Source: a virus
Length of the DNA stretch: 25,266 nucleotides
Virus record (IMG/VR): IMGVR_UViG_3300037585_003252
Span: 1 to 25,266 of that record
Direction: 5' to 3' (one strand)
Every line of letters begins with the position of its first letter. The stretch's first letter is position 1. The translations under genes and the position numbers were made by a program. The notes under the pieces were generated by a model, which was not told where the DNA came from, made no database searches, and saw only the letters and a program-made list of their open reading frames with translations. Below are positions 1 through 7,034 of the stretch, in pieces.

Positions 1-138
1 GATCAAGTTATATTTCAAATAACAAAAGTTCAACATTCCATAAGCGATGCTGGTTGGGATACAAATATTAAAATGATGATGAGAATGACTCCAGCGGAAG
101 ATAAAAAGAAAGATGCATCATCAGAGCCGGAAGAATAA
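1..138 (+). CDS. C-terminal end of a phage protein, possibly tail/baseplate (5' end outside window)
   Basis: Frame 1 is open from the first base and encodes 45 residues before a TAA at 136-138. The readable part begins with hydrophobic beta-like segments (QVIFQITKVQHSIS, then GWDTNIKMMMRM) and ends in a charged tail rich in Lys, Asp, Glu and Ser. A final strand of the type 'F-V-T-x-V-x-H-S-I-S-x-x-x-W-x-T-x-I' is familiar to me from the C-termini of phage tail or baseplate-hub proteins, but this is a weak resemblance. The stop overlaps the ATG of the next gene (TAATG), so the two are translationally adjacent in one operon. The true N-terminus and total length cannot be seen. Confidence 0.6.
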   Translation, partial: DQVIFQITKVQHSISDAGWDTNIKMMMRMTPAEDKKKDASSEPEE

Positions 139-587
139 TGAATAAAAACGATAGATTACATAAAGAAATGTTAGAGGATATAGAGAGAGATGAAAAAATC
201 CTATCTCATCTCACAACTTATGGCGATGCCACGGGAGATGCCCCATCAAGACACGATGGAATACCTTCTCATGTTGCATCTCCAACAGATAAACAATACG
301 AAAAAGGATTCTTCCATAGAGCATTTGTATCAAGATACGATTCAAAATTCGCTACAGAGGTAACTGAAAAGTTTAGTAACAATGGAGCAAAGACCTTACC
401 AAAAGGTCTATATAAAACTGTTCGGATAAAGTGGTATTTGAATAACAATAAGCTTCCGAAAAATTTAATTGGGATGAAAACTTCAATTACAGCTCCAAAT
501 GTAAATGAATATTTAGTTATGAAGAATTCAAAAGAAATGCCTCAATTAATTCAAACTGTGAAAGATTTTGAACAATTCGTTCGATAA
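138..587 (+). CDS. Hypothetical phage protein, 149 aa
   Basis: I do not recognise the family. The 149-residue protein has a charged helical N-terminus (about residues 1-30), a Gly/Ser/Pro-rich linker containing GDATGDAPSRHDG (about 29-41), then a mixed region with FFHRAFVSRYDSKFATEV and KTVRIKWYLN that looks like a folded alpha/beta domain. There are no cysteines, signal peptide or membrane segment. The ATG overlaps the stop of the preceding probable tail gene, which hints at a structural or assembly role. Its own stop (585-587) lies inside the upstream box of the promoter that drives the next gene, so it is probably the last gene of its transcription unit. Function is unknown. Confidence 0.7.
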   Translation: MNKNDRLHKEMLEDIERDEKILSHLTTYGDATGDAPSRHDGIPSHVASPTDKQYEKGFFHRAFVSRYDSKFATEVTEKFSNNGAKTLPKGLYKTVRIKWYLNNNKLPKNLIGMKTSITAPNVNEYLVMKNSKEMPQLIQTVKDFEQFVR

Positions 588-610
588 GTCAAATATTTTT
601 ATTATATTAG
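579..610 (+). promoter_or_regulatory. Phage promoter P1 (leaderless type) for the family A polymerase gene
   Basis: The upstream box GTTCGATAAGTC (579-590) is followed by an A/T-only spacer and TATATTAG (603-610). The 24-base distance between the starts of the two boxes is the same in all seven copies in this window. The ATG of the next gene is at 615, only four bases past the downstream box, so transcription should begin at or beside the start codon. The upstream box overlaps the stop codon of the preceding gene. In this copy the TTTG core reads TTCG. Confidence 0.75.
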
Positions 611-614
611 AAAT

Positions 615-1640
615 ATGCAAATAAAAAAGGTTATATCAGATATAGAAAATAAGGTGCGGGTACAAACTTATATCAACAATGGAAAAACTGTTGAATTAGA
701 TTTATTAAAACCAGAAGCTTATAAATTCTTTAGTAGAATGTATTGGAATAGACCTGATATATTTGAAATCATACCAGACGTTAAACATTGTGAGTATCTA
801 GAACGTTTAAGAGCTTTCTTAGACGATTTCGAAATGGTAGATTATGATTCACAAGTGGCTGAAACTTACGAAAATCTCATAGTTCCATTATTTAATAGTA
901 TAGAGCAAAATGGCTTATATACAAAAGATGGTTTTGAATATTCCAAGTACAATTTATTCACAACTACTGGGAGACCATCTAACTCAAATAAGGGAATCAA
1001 TTATGCAGCATTAAATAAAGCTGATGGTTCAAGAGAAAGATTTACAAGCAGATTCTCAAATGGCTGTTTATTAGAAATGGACTTTGATGCATATCATATT
1101 AGATTAATTGCTGACCTAGTAGATTACAAATTACCAGATACATCCGTCCATGAATACTTTGCAAAACAGTTTTATGGTGTAGAAGTTGTAACTAAAGAAG
1201 AATATAAAACCTCAAAAGCTATGTCTTTTCAAGTTTTATATGGTGGTGTACCCAAAGAATTAGAAGGTATAGAATATTTTGATAAAGTAAAAGCTTACAT
1301 TTTCAAGCTTTGGGATATTTATAATAACAAGGGTTATATTCAGACACCGATATATAAAAGAAGGTTATATAAAAGAAATCTAGTAGAAATGAATCCCCAA
1401 AAATTATTTAACTATTTAATTCAGTCTTATGAAACTGAAAGAAATATAGAGATAATGGTAAAGGTTCAAAAGCTATTAAAGGATAAATCTTCTAAATTGA
1501 TATTGTATACTTATGATGCATTTTTATTTGATATCGACAAATCTGAATTATTTTTGAAAGATAAAATTAATGAAATAATGGAGTTACCAGTTAAAATGCA
1601 CATGGGTAATAACTATAATGATATGAAACTTTTAAGTTGA
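615..1640 (+). CDS. Minimal family A (Pol I-like) DNA polymerase domain protein
   Basis: This 341-residue protein carries a diverged family A polymerase palm. Residues 118-122 (TGRPS) match the Pol I 'TGRLSS' segment. Residues 154-163 (EMDFDAYHIR) match motif A with its catalytic Asp. Residues 196-210 match motif B (K201, F205, YG at 209-210). Residues 298-307 (YTYDAFLFDI) match motif C, with D301 in place. Two substitutions stand out: the motif A Glu is His, and the motif C His-Asp-Glu reads Tyr-Asp-Ala. No 3'-5' exonuclease domain and no 5' nuclease domain are present, so it is well short of full Pol I (about 900 aa). The replicative polymerase is probably the family B enzyme at 13730, leaving repair, gap filling or a specialised role for this one. 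It has its own promoter and no Shine-Dalgarno. The family call rests on ordered motifs; activity is uncertain. Confidence 0.75.
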   Translation: MQIKKVISDIENKVRVQTYINNGKTVELDLLKPEAYKFFSRMYWNRPDIFEIIPDVKHCEYLERLRAFLDDFEMVDYDSQVAETYENLIVPLFNSIEQNGLYTKDGFEYSKYNLFTTTGRPSNSNKGINYAALNKADGSRERFTSRFSNGCLLEMDFDAYHIRLIADLVDYKLPDTSVHEYFAKQFYGVEVVTKEEYKTSKAMSFQVLYGGVPKELEGIEYFDKVKAYIFKLWDIYNNKGYIQTPIYKRRLYKRNLVEMNPQKLFNYLIQSYETERNIEIMVKVQKLLKDKSSKLILYTYDAFLFDIDKSELFLKDKINEIMELPVKMHMGNNYNDMKLLS

Positions 1641-1647
1641 TTAGATG

Positions 1648-1656
1648 ATATTTATA
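1648..1656 (+). promoter_or_regulatory. ATATTTATA motif before the 687-aa gene (candidate late-type promoter)
   Basis: The 11-mer GATATTTATAC at 1647-1657 recurs exactly at 4135-4145, and the core TATTTATA appears at two other gene junctions (16191 and 21392). Here it ends four bases before the ATG at 1661, the same geometry as the leaderless promoters. The reverse complement contains TATAAATA, the T4 late promoter octamer, but no minus-strand gene is present for it to drive. A role as a second promoter class on the + strand is an inference from position alone. Confidence 0.3.
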
Positions 1657-1660
1657 CATA

Positions 1661-3724
1661 ATGAAAATGTTGATAGATAAACTAGTTAAAGATTGGGCTT
1701 GGCGCGTAAATGACGGTATGCCAGATCCTAGCAAGAAAGACCACTTGGAACTTCTTGAAAAAACGTTGCGTTCATATAATTACCCATCTAAATTTGTAAC
1801 AGAGTTTATGCAACAAATAACTGAAAGAGATAAAGTTTACTTTGACGGTAAACCTCCAAAAGGTGCTAAAGTTCAAGTTGGACCAAGAGGTGGGAAATAT
1901 TATTATGGAGATAATAAAACTGGTAAACCTGAACCAGAACCTAAAGCAGTAGATAAGAAAAAATCTGATAAAAAGGTTAAACCTTCTCCAGAAGAAAAAC
2001 TTCAAAAGAAAATCGAAACTCACATGCCTAAAGCATTAGAAGCTGCCAATGAAAAGATTGATAATGTAGCTTTTTCAAATGAACAAGATGAACAAACCTT
2101 CAAAGAAAACTTTCCAAAATTACTAAAAGGCGAGGACGTTAGTCCTGAATCTATAGATGTAATCAATAAATACGCAAGAATTAAGAAGTCTGAAAGTGCA
2201 GTTGAGATTTATATAGCAAATAAAGAACCCGGAGATTTCAGGCAAGGGGCTAGAGATAAAATAGAAATAAAGGGTGGAGCAGCTGGAAGAACTATATTGG
2301 GCAAGATGAAAGAAAAGGGTATGCAAGAAGCCGATCCTATTACATCTAAAGAATCAGTTCCGGTTAAAATTGGTACTAAAACTCTAACACTTGGAAAACT
2401 ATCTGGTGGTAAAACTGTTTCCAATCCAGTTGAAGTTGAAAAACTTCCATCGGGTATAATTACTCAAGTAAAAGTAGGTGATCATATAATGAGAAGGCAA
2501 CCAATGCCAGATAAGGAAAAGTTGATCAGTGAAATTATAGAAATGAAATCGCAAAACCCAGATGCTACAGATGAAGAAGTAAACTACAAGGTTGAACAAC
2601 TACAAAGTGGTATCATTAGATATAACAATCTTATAGATTCTTATGATGGTGTAGATAATTTAGAATCTGTATCACTAGTTGAAGGAGCAAATCCTGCAAC
2701 TGAGAAGGGTAGAGAAAAAATAGCAAAAGAAGGTCCTAGTATAGTAGCAGATGGTATTGAAAAAGCTCTTGGTGAAAACCCAACAAAAGCTGAAAAGCAA
2801 GTAGTAGATGATCTTAGGAAATTGGGAGATATTGATGACCCTGAAGAGTATACAAAAGAAGCAATGGCTATATTAGATAGAATGGGTTCAATTGCTTCTA
2901 TTAAAAAAGGAGCACCAGATGTAGCAGAATCGATTGTTTTACTTGCTATGAATAAACAAGGTAAACCTACAATTGCACCAGCTGGTGAAACCTTCCCAGT
3001 AGCAGATCTAATAGTAATGCCTACAGAGGATTTAGATCCACAAGACCCAGAATACGTTAAAAAAATAGCAGCTGGCGGTAAAACAATAATCTCGATGACA
3101 GATTCAGGAGGTTTAAGTGTTAAGAAGGATGGAGGAGCAGCTTCTGGTTTCACAGCAAAATTAGATATGACTACCTTTAAGAAAAAAGAAACGAAAGAAA
3201 GTTTAAGAAGTGTACTAAATCAACATAATAATTTTATAGGTGGTGCAAAGAAAGGATCAGAATTATCTAATGATAAAATTGAAAAGGGTAAGAAACAATT
3301 AGATCTGAATGAAAAACTAGCAATAAAAAATGGTTTAATAAAAGAGGGTGATATAGTATTCAAAGATGGTAGATCTCCAAGACAATGGGCTGAAGCCAAT
3401 CTTAAAAAATGGGAATCAGAAGGCGACTACAAAAACATGACACCAGAAAACAGAAAACTTTTACTAGATGGAATGGAGCAATATGCTAGAGGAGGTTTAT
3501 TATTAGAAAAGATTCATAATAAAGATTTAGCTTTTCAAGACTATTCTAATGCAAATGCAAATACCAAAACTGGTGAAATAGAAATGAGCGATGGTATAAA
3601 CTGTGTAAATCATATGGCATTCTCAGCTAACCCAGGTTTCAAACCGGCAAAGGATAAAAATGGAAATTGGGTTGCAAGACCTAACTCTGTATATGCTGGT
3701 AACCTTAAAAAGGTATGTAGATAG
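1661..3724 (+). CDS. Large probable virion-associated protein, 687 aa, function unknown
   Basis: The N-terminus (residues 5-60) is a helical module of the type 'WAWRVNDGMPDP..kdHLELL..tLRSYNY', which I associate with structural proteins of marine T4-like phages. A Gly-rich patch PKGAKVQVGPRGGKYYYGD (66-84) and a Lys/Glu/Pro linker (about 85-120) follow, then a long alpha/beta region to the end. Residues 442-457 and 483-496 (PVADLIVM ... GGLSVKKDGGAASG) could weakly resemble a D...SxK nuclease-type core, but the pattern is too loose to assign. No signal peptide or membrane helix is seen. The ATG at 1661 is chosen; a second in-frame ATG at 1667 is also possible, and neither has a Shine-Dalgarno. 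Existence as a gene is secure; the role is not. Confidence 0.7.
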   Translation: MKMLIDKLVKDWAWRVNDGMPDPSKKDHLELLEKTLRSYNYPSKFVTEFMQQITERDKVYFDGKPPKGAKVQVGPRGGKYYYGDNKTGKPEPEPKAVDKKKSDKKVKPSPEEKLQKKIETHMPKALEAANEKIDNVAFSNEQDEQTFKENFPKLLKGEDVSPESIDVINKYARIKKSESAVEIYIANKEPGDFRQGARDKIEIKGGAAGRTILGKMKEKGMQEADPITSKESVPVKIGTKTLTLGKLSGGKTVSNPVEVEKLPSGIITQVKVGDHIMRRQPMPDKEKLISEIIEMKSQNPDATDEEVNYKVEQLQSGIIRYNNLIDSYDGVDNLESVSLVEGANPATEKGREKIAKEGPSIVADGIEKALGENPTKAEKQVVDDLRKLGDIDDPEEYTKEAMAILDRMGSIASIKKGAPDVAESIVLLAMNKQGKPTIAPAGETFPVADLIVMPTEDLDPQDPEYVKKIAAGGKTIISMTDSGGLSVKKDGGAASGFTAKLDMTTFKKKETKESLRSVLNQHNNFIGGAKKGSELSNDKIEKGKKQLDLNEKLAIKNGLIKEGDIVFKDGRSPRQWAEANLKKWESEGDYKNMTPENRKLLLDGMEQYARGGLLLEKIHNKDLAFQDYSNANANTKTGEIEMSDGINCVNHMAFSANPGFKPAKDKNGNWVARPNSVYAGNLKKVCR

Positions 3725-3734
3725 AGGATAATAG

Positions 3735-4136
3735 ATGAGAACTAATTTACTATGCACATTTACTAATAAGAGAGATAAGAGAAAAACCTTAGATCTAATC
3801 ATAGAAAAATATGATATCTTATATAATAAAATATTTTTACTGAGAAATGTAGAAAATTCTAACGAGTTGATGTGCACATATAATATTTCCATAGATGAAA
3901 ATTACAGCGAATTAGATAATACTATTTTATTACACAGAAAAAAAGCAACTAACTCCTTATATACTATTAATGCATTAAATGCTTTAATAAAAGTTTTGAA
4001 TAATGGAGTATTAGATACGTCCTATCAGCTAGATTGGGAAAATTACAGAAATACAATGTTGTTAACTAATGAAGAAGGTTTGAAAAGAATCGAAACAGAA
4101 GTTGATGATATTATCTATATAAAGATCAAACGCTGA
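3735..4136 (+). CDS. Conserved-looking phage protein, 133 aa, unknown function
   Basis: The gene starts ten bases after the preceding stop, with AGAGGA upstream of the ATG, so it is co-transcribed with the 687-aa gene. The product starts MRTNLLCTFTNKRDKRKTL, has a central section with HRKKATNSLYTINALNALI, and ends in a charged segment. It looks like a small soluble alpha/beta protein. The N-terminal 'LLCTFTNK' and the 'TINALN.LI' stretch feel familiar from T4-like marine phage genomes, where the family has no assigned function. No catalytic motif, membrane segment or zinc site is visible. The stop overlaps the second GATATTTATAC motif. Confidence 0.7.
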   Translation: MRTNLLCTFTNKRDKRKTLDLIIEKYDILYNKIFLLRNVENSNELMCTYNISIDENYSELDNTILLHRKKATNSLYTINALNALIKVLNNGVLDTSYQLDWENYRNTMLLTNEEGLKRIETEVDDIIYIKIKR

Positions 4137-4144
4137 TATTTATA
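4136..4144 (+). promoter_or_regulatory. Second ATATTTATA motif at a gene end
   Basis: GATATTTATAC (4135-4145) is an exact copy of the 11-mer at 1647. It overlaps the stop codon of the 133-aa gene and lies 27 bases upstream of promoter P2, so the membrane-protein gene may have two promoters in tandem. Function is inferred only from recurrence and position. Confidence 0.3.
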
Positions 4145-4171
4145 CTATAAGGCAAAGTTTTTTAGAATTTC

Positions 4172-4203
4172 TTTGGATAAGTCAAAAAAAATTCTTATAT
4201 TAG
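4172..4203 (+). promoter_or_regulatory. Phage promoter P2
   Basis: TTTGGATAAGTC (4172-4183) and TATATTAG (4196-4203) are separated by an A/T-rich spacer, with starts 24 bases apart. The leader to the ATG at 4236 is about 30 bases and lacks a good Shine-Dalgarno. The architecture matches the TTTG / TAnnTTTG promoter layout of Bacteroidota, with GATAAGTC as an added conserved block. Confidence 0.8.
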
Positions 4204-4235
4204 ATAAATAACAATTAAAACGTAAAAACTGAAGT

Positions 4236-4580
4236 ATGTCAAAATTATTCTTAACAGTGTCACTGTTCCTTGTTGGACAAACGCTAATCTGGTTTCAAAC
4301 AAACGGTCAATTCCTTTGGAGTTGGTTCGCTAAGAATCCCCTAGTATTATCAATAGTAGGTGGAACAACAATATCCTATGCATTTATTACAGCAACAAGA
4401 TTTGCCTATGAGCACTTTGATGGTCTATTATGGCCAGGTAGATTCTTGGGTTTTGCATTAGGTATTTCTTCTTATGCAATTTTAACCTGGTATTTTATGG
4501 GAGAGGGTATAACCCTAAAAACTTTAACTTCGCTGATATTATCAGTGGGAATAATTTGTGTACAACTTTTTTGGAAATAA
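4236..4580 (+). CDS. Small four-helix inner-membrane protein, 114 aa
   Basis: Four hydrophobic segments are visible at about residues 4-20, 34-53, 68-88 and 93-113, with very few charged residues between them. A central motif, FDGLLWPGRFLGFALG (about 61-76), precedes the third helix. The layout resembles half of a DMT/EamA-type transporter or other short multi-spanning phage proteins, but I cannot name a family. It has its own promoter (P2) and is followed at once by promoter P3, so it forms a single-gene unit. Possible roles include membrane remodelling, superinfection exclusion or small-molecule transport; none is shown by the sequence. Confidence 0.7.
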   Translation: MSKLFLTVSLFLVGQTLIWFQTNGQFLWSWFAKNPLVLSIVGGTTISYAFITATRFAYEHFDGLLWPGRFLGFALGISSYAILTWYFMGEGITLKTLTSLILSVGIICVQLFWK

Positions 4581-4591
4581 TATGACAAATC

Positions 4592-4623
4592 TTTGGATAT
4601 GTCGTATTTTATTATTATATTAG
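4592..4623 (+). promoter_or_regulatory. Phage promoter P3, start of the replication/recombination block
   Basis: TTTGGATATGTC (4592-4603) and TATATTAG (4616-4623) have starts exactly 24 bases apart. A leader of about 28 bases with AAGAGG precedes the ATG at 4657. This promoter probably drives the Hc1-like, SSB, 46-aa and recombinase genes as one unit ending at the hairpins near 6933-7012. Confidence 0.8.
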
Positions 4624-4656
4624 TACTAACAATTAAAAAACAGAAAGAGGAACAAT

Positions 4657-4830
4657 ATGATTTCAATTGAAAATCTGCAAGAAACTCTAACAACTGTATT
4701 ATCAGATGTTGAAAAATTCAACAATGGAAACAAATCTGCTGGTACAAGAATTAGAAAAGCAATGCAAACATTAAAGGGTCAAGCACAAGACCTACGTAAA
4801 GAAGTGCAAGAAATTAAAAATAATAATTAA
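4657..4830 (+). CDS. Histone H1-like (Hc1 family) DNA-binding protein, 57 aa
   Basis: This short gene encodes 57 residues. The section FNNGNKSAGTRIRKAMQTLK (21-40) followed by GQAQDLRKEVQEIK matches the core of the small histone H1-like Hc1 proteins ('GNKAAGTRxRKAmqxLK'), which are widespread in Bacteroidota and also seen in phages. The usual length is 55-60 aa, so it is complete. The family is thought to bind DNA through a Lys/Arg-rich amphipathic helix and to compact or coat it. The gene sits directly under promoter P3 and 16 bases before the SSB gene, suggesting a role on replicating phage DNA or in remodelling the host nucleoid. The start is supported by AAGAGG nine bases upstream. Confidence 0.75.
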   Translation: MISIENLQETLTTVLSDVEKFNNGNKSAGTRIRKAMQTLKGQAQDLRKEVQEIKNNN

Positions 4831-4846
4831 AAAAGGAGAACTAAAC

Positions 4847-5599
4847 ATGGCAATTGATTTAGAAGCAATCCGTAAGAAATTACAAGGATTACAAACAACG
4901 ACGACTAGAACGTCAAATTTATGGAAGCCTGAACCAGGCAATAATACAGTAAGGATAGTACCTTATCAGTATGACAAAGATAACCCATTCCAAGAGTTAT
5001 TTTTTCATTATGGTTTAGGTAAAAGAAATTACCTTTCACCAACTACTTTCGGTGAAACAGACCCAGTAGTTGAATTTGCTGACAAACTTAAGCAAACTGG
5101 TAATAGAGATGACTGGACTTTAGCAAAAGGTCTAACTCCTAAGATGAGAACTTATGTTCCCGTATTAGTTAGAGGTCAAGAATCAGAAGGCGTTAAGCTT
5201 TGGGGATTCGGTAAAACAGTTTACCAAGAACTATTAACTTTTATCGCTGATCCTGACTATGGTGACATCACTGATCTAAAAGGTGGTAGAGATATTAAGG
5301 TTACATTCACACCTGCTGAAGGAGGAGAAAGATTCCCTAAAACTGCAATCATGGTTAAGCCGAATCAAACTCCGGCAACTGAGGATAAAGCAATAGCTGA
5401 TAATATCATGAATGGTCAAGAAGACTTATTGAATATTTTCAAGAAAGTATCTTATGACGATTTGAAAGCAGCACTAGAAGAATGGTTAAACCCGAGTGAT
5501 GAAAATCAAGAATCAAAACCAGCAGCTGTAGCAGCTCCAGCAGGAGTTAAGAAAACTGATGATATTGATACTGCATTTGATGACTTATTTAATCAATAG
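4847..5599 (+). CDS. gp32: Single-stranded DNA-binding protein (T4 gp32-like)
   Basis: The 250-residue product matches gp32-type SSBs of T4-like phages. A basic/hydroxyl N-terminus (KKLQGLQTTTTRTSNLWKP, about 9-27) fits the cooperative-binding region. An OB-type core includes VRIVPYQ, PFQELFFHYGLG, FGETDPVVEF and WGFGKTVYQELL. The acidic C-terminal tail (DDIDTAFDDLFNQ) fits the segment that recruits other replication proteins. T4 gp32 binds zinc through one His and three Cys; this protein has no cysteine at all, so it must fold without that zinc, as some marine phage homologues do. A strong AAGGAG precedes the start. It lies between the Hc1-like gene and the 46-aa gene, upstream of the recombinase. 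Confidence 0.88.
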   Translation: MAIDLEAIRKKLQGLQTTTTRTSNLWKPEPGNNTVRIVPYQYDKDNPFQELFFHYGLGKRNYLSPTTFGETDPVVEFADKLKQTGNRDDWTLAKGLTPKMRTYVPVLVRGQESEGVKLWGFGKTVYQELLTFIADPDYGDITDLKGGRDIKVTFTPAEGGERFPKTAIMVKPNQTPATEDKAIADNIMNGQEDLLNIFKKVSYDDLKAALEEWLNPSDENQESKPAAVAAPAGVKKTDDIDTAFDDLFNQ

Positions 5600-5608
5600 G
5601 AGAGTAAA

Positions 5609-5749
5609 ATGGATAAAGAACAAATTGAAAGATTAATTGAAAAACCTTTGACAACTTTAGCTACTGAATTACAGAAGCAAGGTTTAATGGAAGGAATAAC
5701 TCAAGAGATCATTTCTCATATTCTAAAGAATATTAGAGAAAACAAGTAA
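5609..5749 (+). CDS. Small protein, 46 aa, between SSB and recombinase
   Basis: The reading frame begins at an ATG six bases after TAGGAG and encodes MDKEQIERLIEKPLTTLATE followed by a helical second half ending NIRENK. It fits exactly between the SSB stop and the recombinase ribosome-binding site (AAGGAG at 5748-5753). It looks like two amphipathic helices with no motif I recognise. Location between gp32-like and UvsX-like genes suggests a partner of one of them, perhaps a loading or anti-SSB peptide in the role of T4 UvsY, although UvsY is about 137 aa. That role is a guess. Confidence 0.6.
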   Translation: MDKEQIERLIEKPLTTLATELQKQGLMEGITQEIISHILKNIRENK

Positions 5750-5759
5750 GGAGATAACA

Positions 5760-6905
5760 ATGGCTAGGAAAAGTAAAGCACAAAAACAAAGTATTGCAGA
5801 ACGAGATGAGCTAGCCGGAGTTATCGCAGACTCACTTAATAAGAAATTTAAGTCAATGAAGGTTGCATATTTCTTAGATGGAGCGGAGGATACACCAACA
5901 GATTTAACTGAATGGGTATCCACCGGTTCGTCTTTGTTAGACTTAGCAATCTCAAATAGACCTAATGGAGGAATACCAGTTGGAAGAATTACTGAATTAA
6001 CAGGGCTAGAAGCTTCTGGTAAATCTTTAATTGGTGCTCACTTATTAGCTAATACTCAGAAACAAGGTGGTTTGGCTGTTTATATTGATACAGAAAATGC
6101 AATGAATGAAGAATTCGCAAGAGCAATTGGTATTGATATAAAAAGTATGTTATACATTCAGCTAGAAGCCATTGAAGATATTTTTGAAGTTATTGAAAAT
6201 ATCATAATGAAGATTAGAGAGTCAGATAATAATCGGTTAGTTACAATAGTAGTAGATTCTGTAGCAGCTGCAACAACTAAAGTAGAACAAGAAGCAGATT
6301 TTGAAAAAGATGGTTGGGCAACATCAAAAGCAATCATCATTTCAAAGGCGATGAGAAAGGTAACACAATTGATAGGTAGACAAAGAATTTGTTTAGTGTT
6401 TACAAATCAATTAAGAGTTAGACTGGGAGTATCATTTGGTGATCCATATACAACTTCTGGTGGAAAAGCTCTAGGTTTCCATGCCTCTTGTAGATTAAGG
6501 TTAAAAGCTGCTGGACAAATCAAAGCTAAGATTGACGGCAAAGAGCATGTAGTTGGTATAAAAACTAAAGCTCAAGTAGTCAAGAATAGAATGGGGCCAC
6601 CATTAAGAACCGCAGAATTTCAAATACTTTTCGACAGAGGTATTGATGATTACGGTTCATGGTTACAAGTAATGAAGGACTACAATTTAGTCAAGCAAGG
6701 TGGCTCTTGGTATACCTATACTGATCAGAATGGAGAGGAACTAAAATTCATGTCGAAGGAATTTGAAAGTAAAATCCTATCCGATGAAACTAGAAAAGAG
6801 CGCATATATCAATCTATATGTAATGCTCTTTGTATGTCTTATCAAACTGATGATATTGGTATCGATGACGTTGAAATTGGGAACGATGATGTGCCTATAA
6901 ACTAA
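5760..6905 (+). CDS. uvsX: RecA/UvsX-type strand-exchange recombinase
   Basis: The protein has 381 residues and the RecA core in order: Walker A GLEASGKS (82-89), YIDTEN (108-113) with the catalytic Glu in the position of RecA 'DAEHA', Walker B VTIVVDS (161-167), and an L2 region with TNQLRVRLGVSFGDPYTTSG (215-234) leading into GGKALGFHAS (234-243). These last blocks resemble bacterial RecA ('INQIRxKIGVMFGxPETTTGGxALKFYAS') more than T4 UvsX. The acidic C-terminus (DDIGIDDVEIGNDD) is also RecA-like. It should polymerise on ssDNA coated by the upstream SSB and drive recombination-dependent replication and repair. The start is set by AAGGAG seven bases upstream. The gene ends the P3 unit. Confidence 0.9.
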   Translation: MARKSKAQKQSIAERDELAGVIADSLNKKFKSMKVAYFLDGAEDTPTDLTEWVSTGSSLLDLAISNRPNGGIPVGRITELTGLEASGKSLIGAHLLANTQKQGGLAVYIDTENAMNEEFARAIGIDIKSMLYIQLEAIEDIFEVIENIIMKIRESDNNRLVTIVVDSVAAATTKVEQEADFEKDGWATSKAIIISKAMRKVTQLIGRQRICLVFTNQLRVRLGVSFGDPYTTSGGKALGFHASCRLRLKAAGQIKAKIDGKEHVVGIKTKAQVVKNRMGPPLRTAEFQILFDRGIDDYGSWLQVMKDYNLVKQGGSWYTYTDQNGEELKFMSKEFESKILSDETRKERIYQSICNALCMSYQTDDIGIDDVEIGNDDVPIN

Positions 6906-6932
6906 TGCCAAGGGTTTTAGGTGAATTTCAAC

Positions 6933-6973
6933 TTCCGGAAAAAAATTGCTAACACATTTTTTTGTCCCGGGAA
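6933..6973 (+). terminator. A/T-armed imperfect hairpin after the recombinase gene
   Basis: Seven A residues (6939-6945) pair with seven T residues (6957-6963). This inner stem is extended by interrupted pairing of TTCCGG (6933-6938) with CCCGGGAA (6966-6973). The loop is about nine bases. A poly-T arm after an A-tract hairpin can act as a terminator in either direction. It is the first of two stacked hairpins in the 185-base gap 6906-7090. Confidence 0.45.
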
Positions 6974-6977
6974 TTTT

Positions 6978-7012
6978 CAATGGGAGGAGGGTTCATCCCC
7001 TCTTCTCCATTG
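6978..7012 (+). terminator. Strong G/C hairpin, probable terminator or RNA stability element
   Basis: CAATGGGAGGAGGG (6978-6991) pairs with CCCTCTTCTCCATTG (6998-7012) as a stem of about 14 pairs with one bulged T and one G-U pair, closed by a loop of about six bases. It is unusually G/C-rich for this genome. No clean U-tract follows (only TTAATAAC), so termination could depend on the neighbouring T-tract or on another factor. Promoter P4 starts 23 bases downstream. Confidence 0.55.
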
Positions 7013-7034
7013 TTAATAACTTTGTCCAATTTGA

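Noticed and set aside
1649-1656. Minus-strand T4 late promoter (TATAAATA) at 1649-1656 and three similar sites
   Set aside because: No minus-strand genes were found for them to drive, so I treat the motif as a possible + strand element instead.
1772-3153. Minus-strand open frames opposite the 687-aa gene (for example 2641-3153)
   Set aside because: They lie antisense to a well-formed coding region, have no ribosome-binding site or recognisable product, and their composition (Ser/Phe/Ile-rich) is what reverse reading of Lys/Glu-rich genes gives.
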